A DNA stretch of 64,000 nucleotides from Nageia nagi (Eukaryota; Pinophyta), in assembly GCA_050084985.1 (NCBI GenBank), contig JBITNC010000001.1:92504001-92568000 (forward strand), given 5' to 3'. The notes beneath the pieces were generated by a model. It made no database searches, was not told where the DNA came from, and was given only the letters and a program-made list of their open reading frames with translations. The position numbers and the translations under genes were made by a program. This document shows, piece after piece, positions 24,265 to 36,800 of this stretch. Position 1 is the stretch's first letter. Every line of letters starts with the position of its first letter.

Positions 24265-25200
24265 AATCAGAAGGGCTGTAACACTTGAATCAACTAGTTT
24301 GATCTAAGGGAAGAACAATCAAGGAAGGATGCAGCCACCCCAGCAACAAATTATGCCAGCAAGTAAAATGAATGGGAGCCAAGGAAGGCTCACATCTCCA
24401 CCAAGGAGAAATGCATGGCCATTGGAGTAGACACAAAGGGATTGAGAGATCTCACATTTTGAAATGATAAGAAGGAAAATGTTCTTTATCTATAAAGGAT
24501 CATGGGAGCTAGGCCATTGCTACAATGGGAAGGTACAGCTCAGTTATGTAGAGGTAGTGCAGATGGAGGAACCTAAATCAGATCTATGGAGCATTTCAAA
24601 ATTTTTGGAAGAGTTTTCCACTCATGGCACCTTGGCCACCATTAGTGGAGCACTCCATTGCCCCACATTGCACATTCAAGGAAGAGCTCTAGGAGAAGAA
24701 GTGACTATTCTTATTGATGGAGGGGCATCTCACAACTTCATTGATGCTTTGTTTACTACTGAGAAAGGAGTAAGGATGGATGTTTTTGAAGGGTTCAATG
24801 TGGCCAATAGCTAGATCTCATTTTGTAATAAGGTGATTAGATAACTTCTAGTTGATACCAATAATTACTCCATGAGAAGTGATTTCTATGTATATCCCAT
24901 GGGAGGGACCTTGCACATGGTCTTTGGAATTCAATGGCTAAAAACTTTGGGGGAGATTAGGAAAAATTATGACACCTTGGAAATGAAGTTCCTGGCAAAT
25001 GGAAAGGAGGTCATCATGAGAGGATTTTAGGGAAGCAATAGGGCCACTTCACAATCCCATTGATTGGAAGTAATAGAAGATCTAAAGTAGCAACATTGAA
25101 TCATTCCTCATGTCCTAAATAGAACTACCATGCAAGACATCACCCAGTCCCAAGGTAACACGCCCACATTTGCTTAGCCACTAACGAATTGGTTAAGAGT
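24265..25200 (+). pseudogene. gag C-terminus and protease of element B
   Basis: Continuation of the frame cut at 14924. After a Gln/Pro-rich segment comes a decayed zinc-knuckle region near 24480-24550 (Cys positions mutated, ...GSWELGHCYNGK). The retropepsin core LIDGGASHNFIDALF lies near 24710-24755, and a second protease signature, VFGIQWLKTLGEI, near 24920-24960. The longest open part is 24464-24814. Stops appear at about 24812 and several points downstream. This Asp-x-Gly type is that of Ty3/Gypsy elements. No RT follows it, which is unusual and defines B as non-autonomous. Confidence 0.8.
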
Positions 25201-25727
25201 GTTCTTTTTCTAGATAATAAGTTGGAGGTTGATTGAAGATTAGAAATAAGTGATAATACTTGCTGGTCAGATTTACTTCTCTTTGGCATATATGTCCCTA
25301 TTACAAGTATATTGCTACAAAAGTTTTTGGGACAAATTGTCCATCATCTTGCTTAAAATGAGAAATAGAGGGATTGGAGATTTGGTATTACTTCATCATA
25401 CTTTTCCTTGTGAACCATTCAGCCACTTAGACCATTGGGATGTTGGGATGAATGTATTCATGCTTGCTAAAATTATATATTCTCCCTCCCATCATGTGAT
25501 GCAATCCTGGATAGAAGATAACCCACTAGCACTCCTTGATTTCATTTAGGACTTGGATGTTGGGTTGTGGAGCTATGAAGGTAGACATTTTGGCCATCAC
25601 TTGTAGTAGAAAATTGGAACTCTTTCTCCTTGTTCTTTCATCTGCATTATAGCTTTTCATGATGGGAAAGAGAAGGGCCAATTTATCTTGAGTTGCTTGG
25701 GGATAAGCAATTCAGGAAGGGGAGACT
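25201..25727 (+). other. 3' internal region of element B with polypurine tract
   Basis: Only about 530 bases separate the protease from the 3' LTR. A frame open at 25250-25549 has no domain I recognise; it does not look like RT, RNase H or integrase. The last bases, aggaaggggagact (25714-25727), are the purine tract that abuts the LTR. The region may be the scar of a large pol deletion or a 3' leader typical of gag-only elements. Confidence 0.6.
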
Positions 25728-26825
25728 TGTAATGTCCCCAAATTTGTAAAATATCCACTTTCTCTCCTCTTGGAGTGTGACATTCATGGCAAAGGAGGAG
25801 AAACCAAAAATAAATTAATTTAGGAGTATTTTATTAATATTTTGCATTTATTTCTATAACCAAGGCTAAAGAGACCCTTGAGGCACTCACCCTTGGATTT
25901 TATTTAATTAATCTGGCTCAATTATTTGTAATTAATGTAATATTAGTCTCTCATAATGGGACATTACATTTATGAGCCATTGATCTTGTAATTTTGCATC
26001 TCTAGGTAACCATTATAGGACATTGGGCTTCCTGGGTCCCTAGATGATTTAATTTGTCATCCTAAGACACCAAAAGAGGGACATTGTACTTTGGGTGATT
26101 CCAAGGTATGAGAGATATTGTTATAAAAGGAGATGGGATGCATCATTTGGGGAGGTAGGAAGATCATCAGAGTTTATCTCTTTCTAGGGGTTAGTAGCTA
26201 GTGGAGTTGTAGCTTTCTAGCTAGCTTAGTGGGAGAGCTCGAGCCAATGTGTTCTTACCTAAGCTAGGATAGTAGCTCAAGCTAGTGAGGTGGAGTTGCT
26301 AGAGTAGCTTGAGCCAGTAAGGTGGAGTTACTAGAATAGTTTGAGCTAGTGTGGTGGAACTATTCCATCCCTAATCTAAATCTAGCCAGTGGGCCAGATC
26401 TAGATCTAGCTAGTGCAGCCATATTCCACATCCAGATCTAACCTACCAAATCAATGTGAGGAGGCACGTCCTAGATCCAGACTAGTTGAATCAGTGTGAG
26501 GAGGCTCATCCAACATTAGGGAGAAGAGATTGAAGAACTTGTAGGGCCAGATCATCCAAATCTATTTTGTGAGAGCAAACATCCCCCTTCTTAAGCATTT
26601 GGGTATTTTTCCTTGAGTATTGTACTTGTCCATTTGGGATGTCCCAGCGCTTGAAGAATAAAATTCATTTTTCATTCTATTTCTTATTTAATTTGTAGAT
26701 CAGATTTGAATTGAGATAGATAGAAAAATATACAAATATATATAAATTCCTAAGTAGTGATATTTCAACTTTGGAATATTACACTTTAACAAAAATTGCA
26801 TTTTATGAGTTTCAGGGATATTACA
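25728..26825 (+). repeat. 3' LTR of element B
   Basis: 1098 bp, paired with 12837-13940. Ends ...GATATTACA followed by the duplicated tcctc. In the first 90 bases I count five differences from the 5' copy, all transitions. A short deletion removes part of one internal repeat near 26240-26260. Confidence 0.9.
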
Positions 26826-26830
26826 TCCTC

Positions 26831-27603
26831 TAATACGATCACCTCTTCCATGGTCACTACCACCATGACCTCTACAAGTGGATTTTGAGGTAGAGGAAGT
26901 ATAATTTTGTTCATTCATTTAGAGTTTATGTTGGAATGCTTAGTTCAAGTTCTTAGCTCTATCTTGGATTTTATGCTCATATGTTTGTAAGCTTCCAAGC
27001 AATTCTGGGAGATTGAGTTGAGTTAAGTCCCTGGACTCCTCAATTATACTGGTGAGAGGTTAAAACTTCTAGGGAAGGCTTCTCAACAACTTCATTATAA
27101 TCCTTCTATCATCAAGCTTCTCACCATGTGAATTAAATGCATTCACCAAATCTTGAACTTTAGTCATAAAGAGTTCAACAATTTTAGCATCTCTCATCCA
27201 AAGAGATTTGAACTCCTATCACAAGAGCTATAGCTTGGCTACTCTAACTCTAGATGATCCCTTCTAGGCACTTTCAATAGGGTCCCATGCAACTTTGAAT
27301 AACTTGTATTTTTCAATTAGGGAATATTATAATATCTATCTTGCTTTGTATAGAAAATAAAGCCTTGGCATATTTCTTTCAAGTCTCCAAGAGCTCTTTT
27401 CTTTTCATTTGTTATTAGTGTAGTAAAGGTTGCAACATCAAGTTTAACATATCCTTGAGAAATAAGACTCCATAAATCTTATGAGATGAGAAATGTCTAC
27501 ATATATATGCTCTAATATTCATAGTGTTCTCAACTAACCATAAGGATTTGCAATTACAAAGAATTATCATTCTTTGGATCCATTTAAACCAATAGATCGT
27601 ATG
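26831..27603 (-). pseudogene. gag of Copia element A (N-terminal and middle parts)
   Basis: Minus-strand reading gives a UBN2-type Copia gag: segments resembling FMTKVQDLVNAFNSHGEKL and the RRIIMKLLRSLP motif near 27080-27180, then IIEESRDLTQLNLPELLGSL and a YEHKIQ segment near 26960-27040. An Arg/Gly/Asp-rich stretch (CRGHGGSDHGRGDRIRG) runs up to the B insertion at 26830. The next residues resume at 12831 with RGRGQSIGR and then a zinc knuckle. Several stops and at least one indel are present. The 5' start is not clear. Confidence 0.75.
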
Positions 27604-27615
27604 GATCTAATACCA
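27604..27615 (-). promoter_or_regulatory. Primer binding site of Copia A (initiator tRNA-Met type)
   Basis: On the minus strand TGGTATTAGATC lies two bases inside the 5' LTR; 10 of 12 bases match the tRNA-Met consensus. Confidence 0.75.
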
Positions 27616-27617
27616 AG

Positions 27618-28936
27618 TGAAATTTATGTAGTCACCACATCCCAAGAATGGTGAACAAGGCACAAAGGCTATGATACCAAGTGAATAATTTGAACCAAAT
27701 AGGCTCAAGATAAGATCTCTAAATGCAAATGATGATTTTAGAGGCTTATGGCTCCAAGCTGTGATACCATAGATTCAGATGGGTTATGAAAGAATTTGAT
27801 AGGATAGGACTAGTCAAATTTTTGAGTGAATCAAAAAATTGAAGGAAATGAAAGTTTTATACATAGAGTTCCAAATAAATCCAAAATTAGTGCAATTTGG
27901 AAATTACAAAGATTTAATGATTTATGGTCAATGGGATTTCATCAAAACTCCAAGAAAATCAACAATGTGGAATCTATAGTCTAGAGGGCAAGATTGGAAA
28001 AAATATGAAGCTTGTAACTTATGTAGTTCTTAAATAAACCTAGTAGTATGACCCAAGAAAATGATCAAAAAGAAATGTTTTATCTAATGGTGAAGGTTTT
28101 AAATATTTCAATATGAAGGGAAGGGTCAAAAATGAGTTGGAGGAAAATAAACTTCTCAAGGCTCACTGAGTAAGATTGTAGATAAGGAAGGATTTATATT
28201 TTAGAATTTATAAGTATGTTCTTCCAATAATTATGGAAAAGGGTAAATTGTTGGAAAGGTGTTGCAATAAGTAATCCAACCAAGAAGGAATCACACAAAA
28301 TCAATATCTAGATAATAAGATTGAGACCTTAAAAGAAATTGAACCAAACAAAAGTAGTTTGAAAAATCACAAAATAAAAAAAAAATTATCAAAAAATGAG
28401 AATACAAATAAGTAACCATAAAGTAAAATGACCACAAATGAGTAAATATCACCTTAGATTAGAGATAGAATATATGCAAGCATCTCTCAAGCATACAAGT
28501 TTTAAAAGAGAAAACATGCCACACAGCCACATGGTATTGTGGAGAAAATATGAATACTTTATATTTAAGCTATAAAAATGGTATCATAATAATACATCAA
28601 GCATTCTCTTTGAGAATGTGAGATAAAGTCCCTATTTATACAAGAATAAAGTGGAGTGTAGAAGGCTCTATGTGAACTCATAGATTGCAAATCTACATAG
28701 AAACATAAATGAAGTGCTCAAAAAATTAGAGGAGTATGTATGGGCATTAGTGAAGAAGTACAAAATCATATTTGTCTCAATCAAAGGAGTAGATATTGAG
28801 TATTCTAGACTCAACTATAGTCCTACAATATACTAAATATAGTAGATGTAACAATAGGTAGAAAGTATAGGCATTCAATAGCTATAAGGATATAAAATTT
28901 TGCCAAAATCAAACCATGGAATATTAAATTCCTTTA
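27618..28936 (-). repeat. 5' LTR of Copia element A
   Basis: Homologous to 7819-9182, about 45 bp shorter through small indels. Begins TGAAATTT on the plus strand and ends CCTTTA, where the terminal CA has decayed to TA. The duplicated gattc follows at 28937-28941. On the minus strand TATAAATAG lies near 28640, a likely promoter. Confidence 0.85.
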
Positions 28937-28941
28937 GATTC

Positions 28942-30257
28942 CTTTCATGGTATACTTATCTTGGATCATTGTTAAATTTTTTGTAGTTTTCTCTTAGGTT
29001 TTGTAATGACATGCTCTTGTCATTTTTACCTTTTTTAATCATTTTACTACATTTATCTAGTTAGCATTTTAAACAATATAGGGTTTCTTTTCTTGGTGAG
29101 GCATTTTGATCAAATATGTTCTTATATATTTTACTTTTGATCATGAAATGTGCCTTGAATTTCATTTATAACTTATGAATTTATAATAGTGTGTCCATAT
29201 TTTCAAGACATGAATTATGATTGTCATTGCAATTCATTCCATAAGTTCTAAACTAAATTCCTATTTTAGGATGGAGCACCTCCTTTACCTCCTAACAAGA
29301 ATCAATATAAACTATAAAATCACCATGTGGATCATAAATGATGAATATAGGTGCAATAATGAAATTTTCTTTTATTCTTTCCATCTAATTAAAGTCTTTT
29401 TCTTTTGGAGACTACTTTACTATTGAATCTTTGATAGTATTCCACTAAACTCTTAAGGATTTCTACCTTTGTTACTTTAATTGCCATGGGTAATCTCATT
29501 ACCATATCAACTTTCTTAATATCTCTTGAAATACCATGTAAGAAAATAATATGCCTTATAATTCACATTTAGATGGCTTTCCATACTTTTAGTACTTTAT
29601 TAATACTTCTAGGGCTAAACTCTATCAATAATTATGTCCTCTTCATTTCTCAAGTATACCATCAAGAAATATTTACAAAATCTTATGGAGGTACTCTCAA
29701 TCCACACTTTTATGAAGGCTATAGAAGTATTTATAAAATTATAATTCTTGTACCTTACTTTGAGGGTTATTTGGATAACCAAAATTTCAACCTTAGATGG
29801 GGAAACTATTGTTGATGGTAACTTTATTCAACATACCATCCTTCTTATTAGTAATAACACTAGAGTACCAGATGCACATCCACTATGTTTAATCAATCCA
29901 CTTTCTAAAATATTATGGAAATTATTCCTTTACATCTTAAGGGTGTAATCTCAATTCTAGATAAAATATTCTCATTGATTTAATATCCATTTTTGTTAGG
30001 GACATAGTTTAGATATTATCCATTCAAGTTTAAAAAGATTAGGGTACTCCTAATCTTTGACATTATCAAAAATATCATTCCTTACCACATCTTGGGCAAG
30101 TTGACAAAGCTCTAATGAGTCATATGGGTGTTCCATAAGTTGATTCCATAAAAACAAGTTAATTTAGGCTCAAGAATACTTATCTTGACATTACTAATAT
30201 AATGAACTCATACTAAAAAAAGGTCATGGAGTATAGATTGAGATTTTGAAATTGAAG
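28942..30257 (-). other. Continuation of the old minus-strand element split by Copia A
   Basis: This is the other side of the Copia A target site. No domain can be named with confidence; on the minus strand the stretch near 30050-30150 has gag-like composition. Three open frames on the plus strand (29217-29426, 29573-29815, 29748-29948) match nothing I know. The placement in one element with 5591-7813 rests on the gattc duplication and on a primer site at 30258. Confidence 0.35.
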
Positions 30258-30269
30258 CTTTGATACCAA
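30258..30269 (-). promoter_or_regulatory. Candidate primer binding site of the old minus-strand element
   Basis: On the minus strand TGGTATCAAAGC differs from TGGTATCAGAGC by one base. One base to the right a TG (tgtaattcacc, 30271) could be the edge of a 5' LTR. No matching LTR was found on the left side of the nest, so the partner is uncertain. Confidence 0.5.
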
Positions 30270-30270
30270 T

Positions 30271-33200
30271 GTAATTCACCTTTCTTTGACTTCACCAAAA
30301 CCCTAAAATTCAAACCCTTTTTTTGTAATTTGAATACTATAATGGTTTAGGAATGTACAAGGTGATCCATATGAGCATGTCAATGTTGCTAGCTAGTCAA
30401 CATCCACATGAAAAGATTGGTCAAATATGGATTAACTAATCCTAAAAAAAATTTAATGGTGTTCATTTCTCAATGCTAATCTTGTTGAAATATTCAACAT
30501 AGGTGACCCTACCATTTCTATCCATGAACTGTGCAATGGAAAATTGAATCATAACATTATGGTTTTCTACTTAGAGCCCATATAACCCAAGATAATTCTC
30601 ATCCATAGGGTTAGACATCTTCACTCGATTTGTAACCCTCTAACTTATAGGAGTATATAGATTATCCTAAGCAATCTTCCATATGAAATAGGTATAACAT
30701 CATCACCTATGGAATAGTTTTCATACTCCTATATGCTTAACCATATGAGGTATGACTACTATTTACCCTTACCTAGTAACTAAAGCTTTTTGACTACCAG
30801 TTCTATCTAAACACATATTAAGGGTATGGGAACTAGCTTGCCCATATCTATCAATTAGGCCCACCATGTTGTCTGACATCCTTGTGCCCATATATTGAGG
30901 AGCCATGGTTATTATGAATTAATATCCTTAAGTGGTTTATTTAGTCTAATCATTTTTTTAAATAAAAATTAAAAAAAGAGTTATAAAGAAAAAACCACCC
31001 ATAATCCCTTTTCTAGAAAATAATTGGTTACAAGCTAATGATTGATTTTCTAGGTCCAACTACTTGCATAAATCAACATTGAGTATTATCTCAAATTAAA
31101 ACTTAACACATTTATATAATCAAATATGACATGCATTCAAATCAAACATAATTTGTAAATTAATTTAATTTATCAAATAATCATTAGCACTAATCATTTA
31201 AAGTGTGCATGAGAAGGAAACATAAAATGTAATTTACTCATGGAGCTAACATAAAATATAAATTTCAATGCTCAAATATAATAATCCCTCATTTACATTC
31301 AAAAGGAATCTTACTTTATAAGTACAAATTTATCAAGTTTTGAGAATCTTCTAAGGCAGCTACCCCTAGCAAGGGAGTGCAACATAGAGTGGTCCTCACT
31401 CAAGGCATATTTTATAAATATGATTTTCTTATCATTTTGCAAGCTCATTTCAATATTTTTTCTATTCTCCTTTAGATAATACTAAACATCATTTTTTGAT
31501 TACCATTGTAAGCCAATTATCATTACAATGATTTTCATATGATTGAATTGGAATTTAGGTCAAGCTTATTTAATAAAATGCTTAACAAAAGATAACCACA
31601 CTTGGTTAAGTATCCTTATTTATATTTTATGACTAATTAAGACCAATGTCACTTATTAGGGTGTTATAATTTTCATCTATTTTTTCATATATTTTGAGTA
31701 TTCAAATCCCCTATATATCCCTAAATATCAATTAAGGATAATAATCACACTTTTAATATTAAAATTCAATAGGTTCACACCATAACTCATATATTTAAGC
31801 AAAACTATTTACTTAATTGATTTACTTTTCTCATGGGCACTTTCTAGATCCCATTTAGGCTATGTTACACTATCACTAACCTTCTTATATATTTTGCATT
31901 ATTAGGAAATCATACCTAATTTTGATCTAAAGAGATTCCCAATAAGGCATGTGGCAACTTTGGATTATAATTATAATTTTATTTATGTCTTTCTATAAGG
32001 AGATCTACTTTGATAGAAGGAGATCTACTCACATAAAGTCTTTGTAAGAAAATACAAATTAGTTATCTATGCTTTGATTATACCACTTTTATGATCATAT
32101 TAAGGTTTGATAAGTTTACAAATCATAATAACACCATATTCAATTACATCACTATCTTTATAAGTATACCAAGAATTCTTCAATTTACATCCTTGTTCTT
32201 TTAAAGGTTCTTCAAAATCTTGTCATCACCCATGTCCATCCATTTATCCAAGTGAACCAAGATTCAAAGGTGATAAGTACTAAGATTGGTTTAAGAGTTA
32301 ATTAAGAATAAGGATAACTTTTTCTTTATATGAAATTAACCTAATCTATATGCTCAATAAAAATTCATTACATTCCAATTTCACATCAAGATCACAATCC
32401 ATAAATCATAAGAATTTTTTTCCAAGCTCTAGTCTTGATCTCGAGAGGGTCATAGTCTCACTCAAGGACTACCTCTCTTCCTCAATCATGGAGTTATTCA
32501 TTAAGAAAATATTCTTACACAAGCATTAATAAAACAATATTCTTATCTAAAACCCATTCCATATTAAGATATTTTCAAGGTTTCAAGCAATCTTTATGTC
32601 AAAATAACATATTTTCCACTTGACACTTTCCATCATTCATATCCAAGTGTTTGGAAAAACATTCAATGATCATTATCAACAATTTAGTCACTATTATCAA
32701 TATCCATGTGAAATTTTCATAATCCTTTTAATGTTATTAGATATGGAAGCATAATTCATGAGAAGCCATTATTAAGAATTCATCCATTTCACTTACATTT
32801 AAAATATACAAGCCCATTATAGTCTCTTAATGGGATTTTATGTTATAATAACCAAATCCTACAATATTATTCATCATATATTTTAATAAGTTCATTCTTA
32901 CAATATTAATTATATTATTCTATAATAAATCAATGCTTATCATATATTGATCCAAAAAGATTTTTCCCTAATAAGTAATACGGATGACTCACTAAAACTA
33001 AATTTAAAAGGAATGGATTCTAGAATGGTCAATGCTAGATTTGAAATCCTTCAGATAATGGAATTTAGTATTTTCCATACTTCCATATAACCCACCATAT
33101 CAGACCACCACATGCCCTTTTCCATACAATTCGATGTTCAAGTAAGGAAGGGAAAGTGTTTAAGAGGAAAAAGGTAATTATAAAGATTCATAAGGATAGA

Positions 33201-33612
33201 CAGGTGCACATAAAATTGAGATCAAAATAATGAAGAAATATTTATTCAAATGTCCATTAGGTATCCATTTACAAATTATAAACATTGTGCGAACTACATT
33301 AGCACATACTCAAGCCTATATACTTCAAAACAATGAGAGAGAGAGATGTGTATGAGGCTTATAGACTTCATTTATTTAAGATCTTAACAAAGAAAGTATT
33401 TAACCAAGTGGAGTAAATTATTAATATCAAAGGAAAACTTAAACTTATTATAAGTATACATGATTTTTATTTTGTCTAATCAATACTAAGATTTTGATAT
33501 AAACCTATTTGCAAGCAATCACACTTGCATATAGTAAGATTTTTATATAAAGTGTCTTAAAAGTATGCATCAAGTTTTACATTGATTGGACTCATTTTTT
33601 AAAATAAAATGG
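30271..33612. other. Anonymous AT-rich sequence, possibly LTR
   Basis: No coding domain on either strand. The left edge is next to the candidate primer site, so at least part may be an LTR of the old minus-strand element. A short stretch near 32240-32265 resembles, in reverse complement, the ggttcacttggat segment of the LTR at 5390. No clear boundaries. Confidence 0.3.
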
Positions 33613-33804
33613 CATACATAGTGAGAAATACCTTCTCATATTATTCATTTACCATAAACTTCAATAGGAATCTAGCATCTCTATCTTATTTACTCATTCA
33701 AGCCTCTCAAATATTTCTAATACATTTTGATAGGGATGAGTGGAGAAGATCCCTTTAACTAAGAAATCATCTTATCTAAGAAATCAACATTCATTACTTG
33801 TACA

Positions 33805-36800
33805 TGTTGATAAGTGTTTTGGTACACCAAGGGTTTTATCCTAAATGAGATAAATACATATAAATATTTAAGTATGTAATATCTAAGCTAAATAAATCAA
33901 ATAAACATACATCAATAATAGAAAATAGCAAAGTATAATAGTGCAGTAACATAATTATGAATTACATTGATGTCAAGATGTAAAATGAATGCACACACTA
34001 AAGAGAAAGGAACTAAGTGTAAGATAAATATGTGTGGATCCTTTTATGTGCTACAACAAAGAATATTTAGGATGAACTTGTCAAAGAGAGGTGACCTTGT
34101 TGTGTGAACACCATGGCCAACTATTGAAGGAATATCAACACAGGTGCTAGTCTCATAGAACTCAATGTGGGCATAAATATCAGTGTGAGCACTCATATTC
34201 TAATAGAATGAGGCTTGACAATAAGGATCAATGATATAAAATATGATGATAAGTCAAACTAAGCATATGATCATGAACACATAATAAATATTCACTCAAG
34301 TGATAATAAGATTCCATTCTCAATAGGTGGCATTTAGAAATACTTAAGAGTAGGGTACCAACTATCAAGATGTAATATTGATATACTTTCCCCAAGTTAG
34401 AGATACTTACATTTATATCAAGTGTAATATCACCATTTTACCCCTAAAATATAGGTTGAAATCATCCTAATGTACCTAATATAAAAATAAGATAACAACC
34501 TAAGAAATATATGATAATAAGATAAAATATGACTAAAATATGATTAAATTTCAAGGTGGAGGTTAGGGAAGAAATGAAGGTTCTATTTCACCAACTCATA
34601 ATAAGCTCCAATAATAGCCTTTAGAGTATGATTTTAGATCACACTTAGAGCCTTTTGATAGAGTACATCAACTTGTTTTGCATGCTCAAAAATTATTTCT
34701 TTTGGCATGAACCATTTACTATATGTGTTCATAAATATCATGAGTATTAGTGCCTCTAGAGCCTTCTTCCACATCTACCAAATTTTACTAATTTGAACCC
34801 CTATTTTAGAGGTCTTCCTAATATGAGAATTGGAGGAGGTGGAATGGAACACCTTCAATTCTTGTCTCCCAAGATAATATGTTTGATCCTTGAGCTATTA
34901 ATATAACAGAATGAATCAAATGTTACATCACAGATTAATCCTATAGTTGACATGAATGTAGGATGTAAACCATAAGGGAGAGGAAATGATTCATAGTTTT
35001 AATTAGTGAGAAGTGCCTAGTGATAAATAAAAACTAGAGAGTGCTTTCAAACTAATTCAAAGTTGTAAAGTGGTGAAGCAGGGTGGACATGATAAGGAGG
35101 ATGGGAGGCAACCTAGTTCAACTGGAACCTTCATCTCTAAATAAATTCAAAGCAAACTTGATTGCATGGATTGAGATATTTATAAATTCATGTAGGGGGC
35201 ATGATGATGAGATCTCAATGGAGATAGCTAGGACATGGGAAAATGGGAGATGCTAAGTGAAAGGGAGATATATGTTGTTCAATCTTGAGTCAATTATGGA
35301 GGTAATCTTCTTGCCTAATGAGAGGATACAGATAAGGAGGGAGGGGAAAATAAATAAGTTGGATGTTAAGAACAAGTTATTTTAGAAGGTGATTAAATCA
35401 AAGGACCTTGAAAAGTATCAAATAGGAGTGGTAAGGGAATCCATTCCCAATTGTGGGACTACGTAGCCTCTATCCTAATAAAGTACATTAGTTTAGAGGG
35501 GAGATACAAAATCCTCTTAGCCTCACACTTATACCTCCTAAACCAATTCATTTTCCAAGAAATTAATAAGGTAAATTTTCCCTTATTCATTTTTAATTCA
35601 CTTGTTATTTCTATAGAGAAGGTAAAATAAGAAAGAACTCCACTACCCCTCCATGGAGTAGTTATTAAGTTGGTAGTAGAGAAGGCTTTTGCTTCAACCC
35701 CAAGAAGAACACCCAAAGTAAGGGTTATATTTGGGGTTAGATTTATGAAATAGGGATAAGAGTAATGGAAAAGAAATAGGAATAGGGGAAGGACCTATAG
35801 CTAGGTCAAGAAGAGACACCACCCTAGAACAGTCACTACCTAACTAGAAGTAAGAGGAAGGAGCTAATAAGCATAGAGAAAGAAAATATAGAATTAAGCT
35901 CTTATTCTAGAGAGACTATAAAAGAGGAATATTCACAAAGTATCTCATCTAAAACAAAATCCTCTTTGATTGGGCCTCAAAGTGAATCCTAAGAGGAGGA
36001 GGAAGTGGTTGGCACCCATAGGTACCAAGTGGGGTACAAGAGGTGGAAAAAGCTTAGAATTAAACAACAAGGGGAAGGATATTGCAACCCCTTAACATAA
36101 ATAAGTACTTTGTAAACAAAAAGGATAGGAGAATATAAAATTCAAGGAGATGGCCCAAAGAAAGTCTAGCCCAAATCTGGAGCCAAAAGCATAGGAAGAT
36201 CCAAGTTGAAGTAGTAGGTTGAAGAGGAAACTAATTTTGGAGAATGCACCTTTGAGTGAGGAGGAATCAACATGAGTAGAAGTTTACACTAATCTAGACC
36301 TATAGAAAGAGACTGTAGTCAAAATATAATATGAATAAGGGTTTTAAGAGATTTTAATAGATTTAGAGATACTAAGAGCAAAGGAATTCATCCTTAGCTT
36401 GATGAGTAGTGAGGCTAGGGAGAATCCAATGGAGGTTTTTCATAGCATTATTCTCCTATATGCATCTAAGGAAGATTTCTCCTCCTTGGTGAAGGATAGA
36501 AAAAATAATGCACAAGAAGAATGTAGCAACAAGATTAATGGAGGATCAAGGAATAAAAGTCTTAAATAACACAACATTTCTAGCAGTTAGTAGACAATTT
36601 GAGAAGCCCATCCAGTAAAGAAAATGAGAAGATCTTAGAGACTCAAAGGAATTACTTTCCAACCAAGATAAAACACCAATAAATATCCTATAAAGAAGAA
36701 TGTAGTAGAGATCCCAAGATTCCAAGTGCTAGACTTGGAAGAGAATAGCCTCCCCAGGTAGTTTAAGATCATAAAGATAAATGAGGTCTTAAAGTTAGGT

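Larger units (their letters stand above)
12837..26825 (+). mobile_element. Non-autonomous Ty3/Gypsy-like LTR element B (gag-protease only), carrying Copia C
   Basis: LTRs at 12837-13940 and 25728-26825 are close copies (TGTAATGTCCCC...GATATTACA). The target duplication tcctc is at 12832-12836 and 26826-26830. There is a tRNA-Met primer site at 13942 and a purine tract at 25714-25727. Without Copia C the internal region is only about 2.45 kb and encodes gag, a zinc knuckle and a retropepsin. RT, RNase H and integrase are absent, so it would have depended on proteins from a relative. It lies inside the gag of Copia A, between the Arg/Gly-rich segment and the zinc knuckle. Confidence 0.9.
7819..28936 (-). 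mobile_element. Copia LTR retrotransposon A, carrying nested elements B and C
   Basis: The boundaries rest on two homologous LTRs (7819-9182, 27618-28936), a five-base duplication gattc at 7814-7818 and 28937-28941, a primer site inside the right LTR and a purine tract inside the left LTR. The internal region is about 4.4 kb once the B insertion is removed. It encodes gag, zinc knuckle, protease, integrase, RT and RNase H in Copia order, all on the minus strand. Coding sequence is broken by stops and frameshifts, and the LTRs are visibly more diverged than those of B or C, so A is the oldest of the three. Confidence 0.88.
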
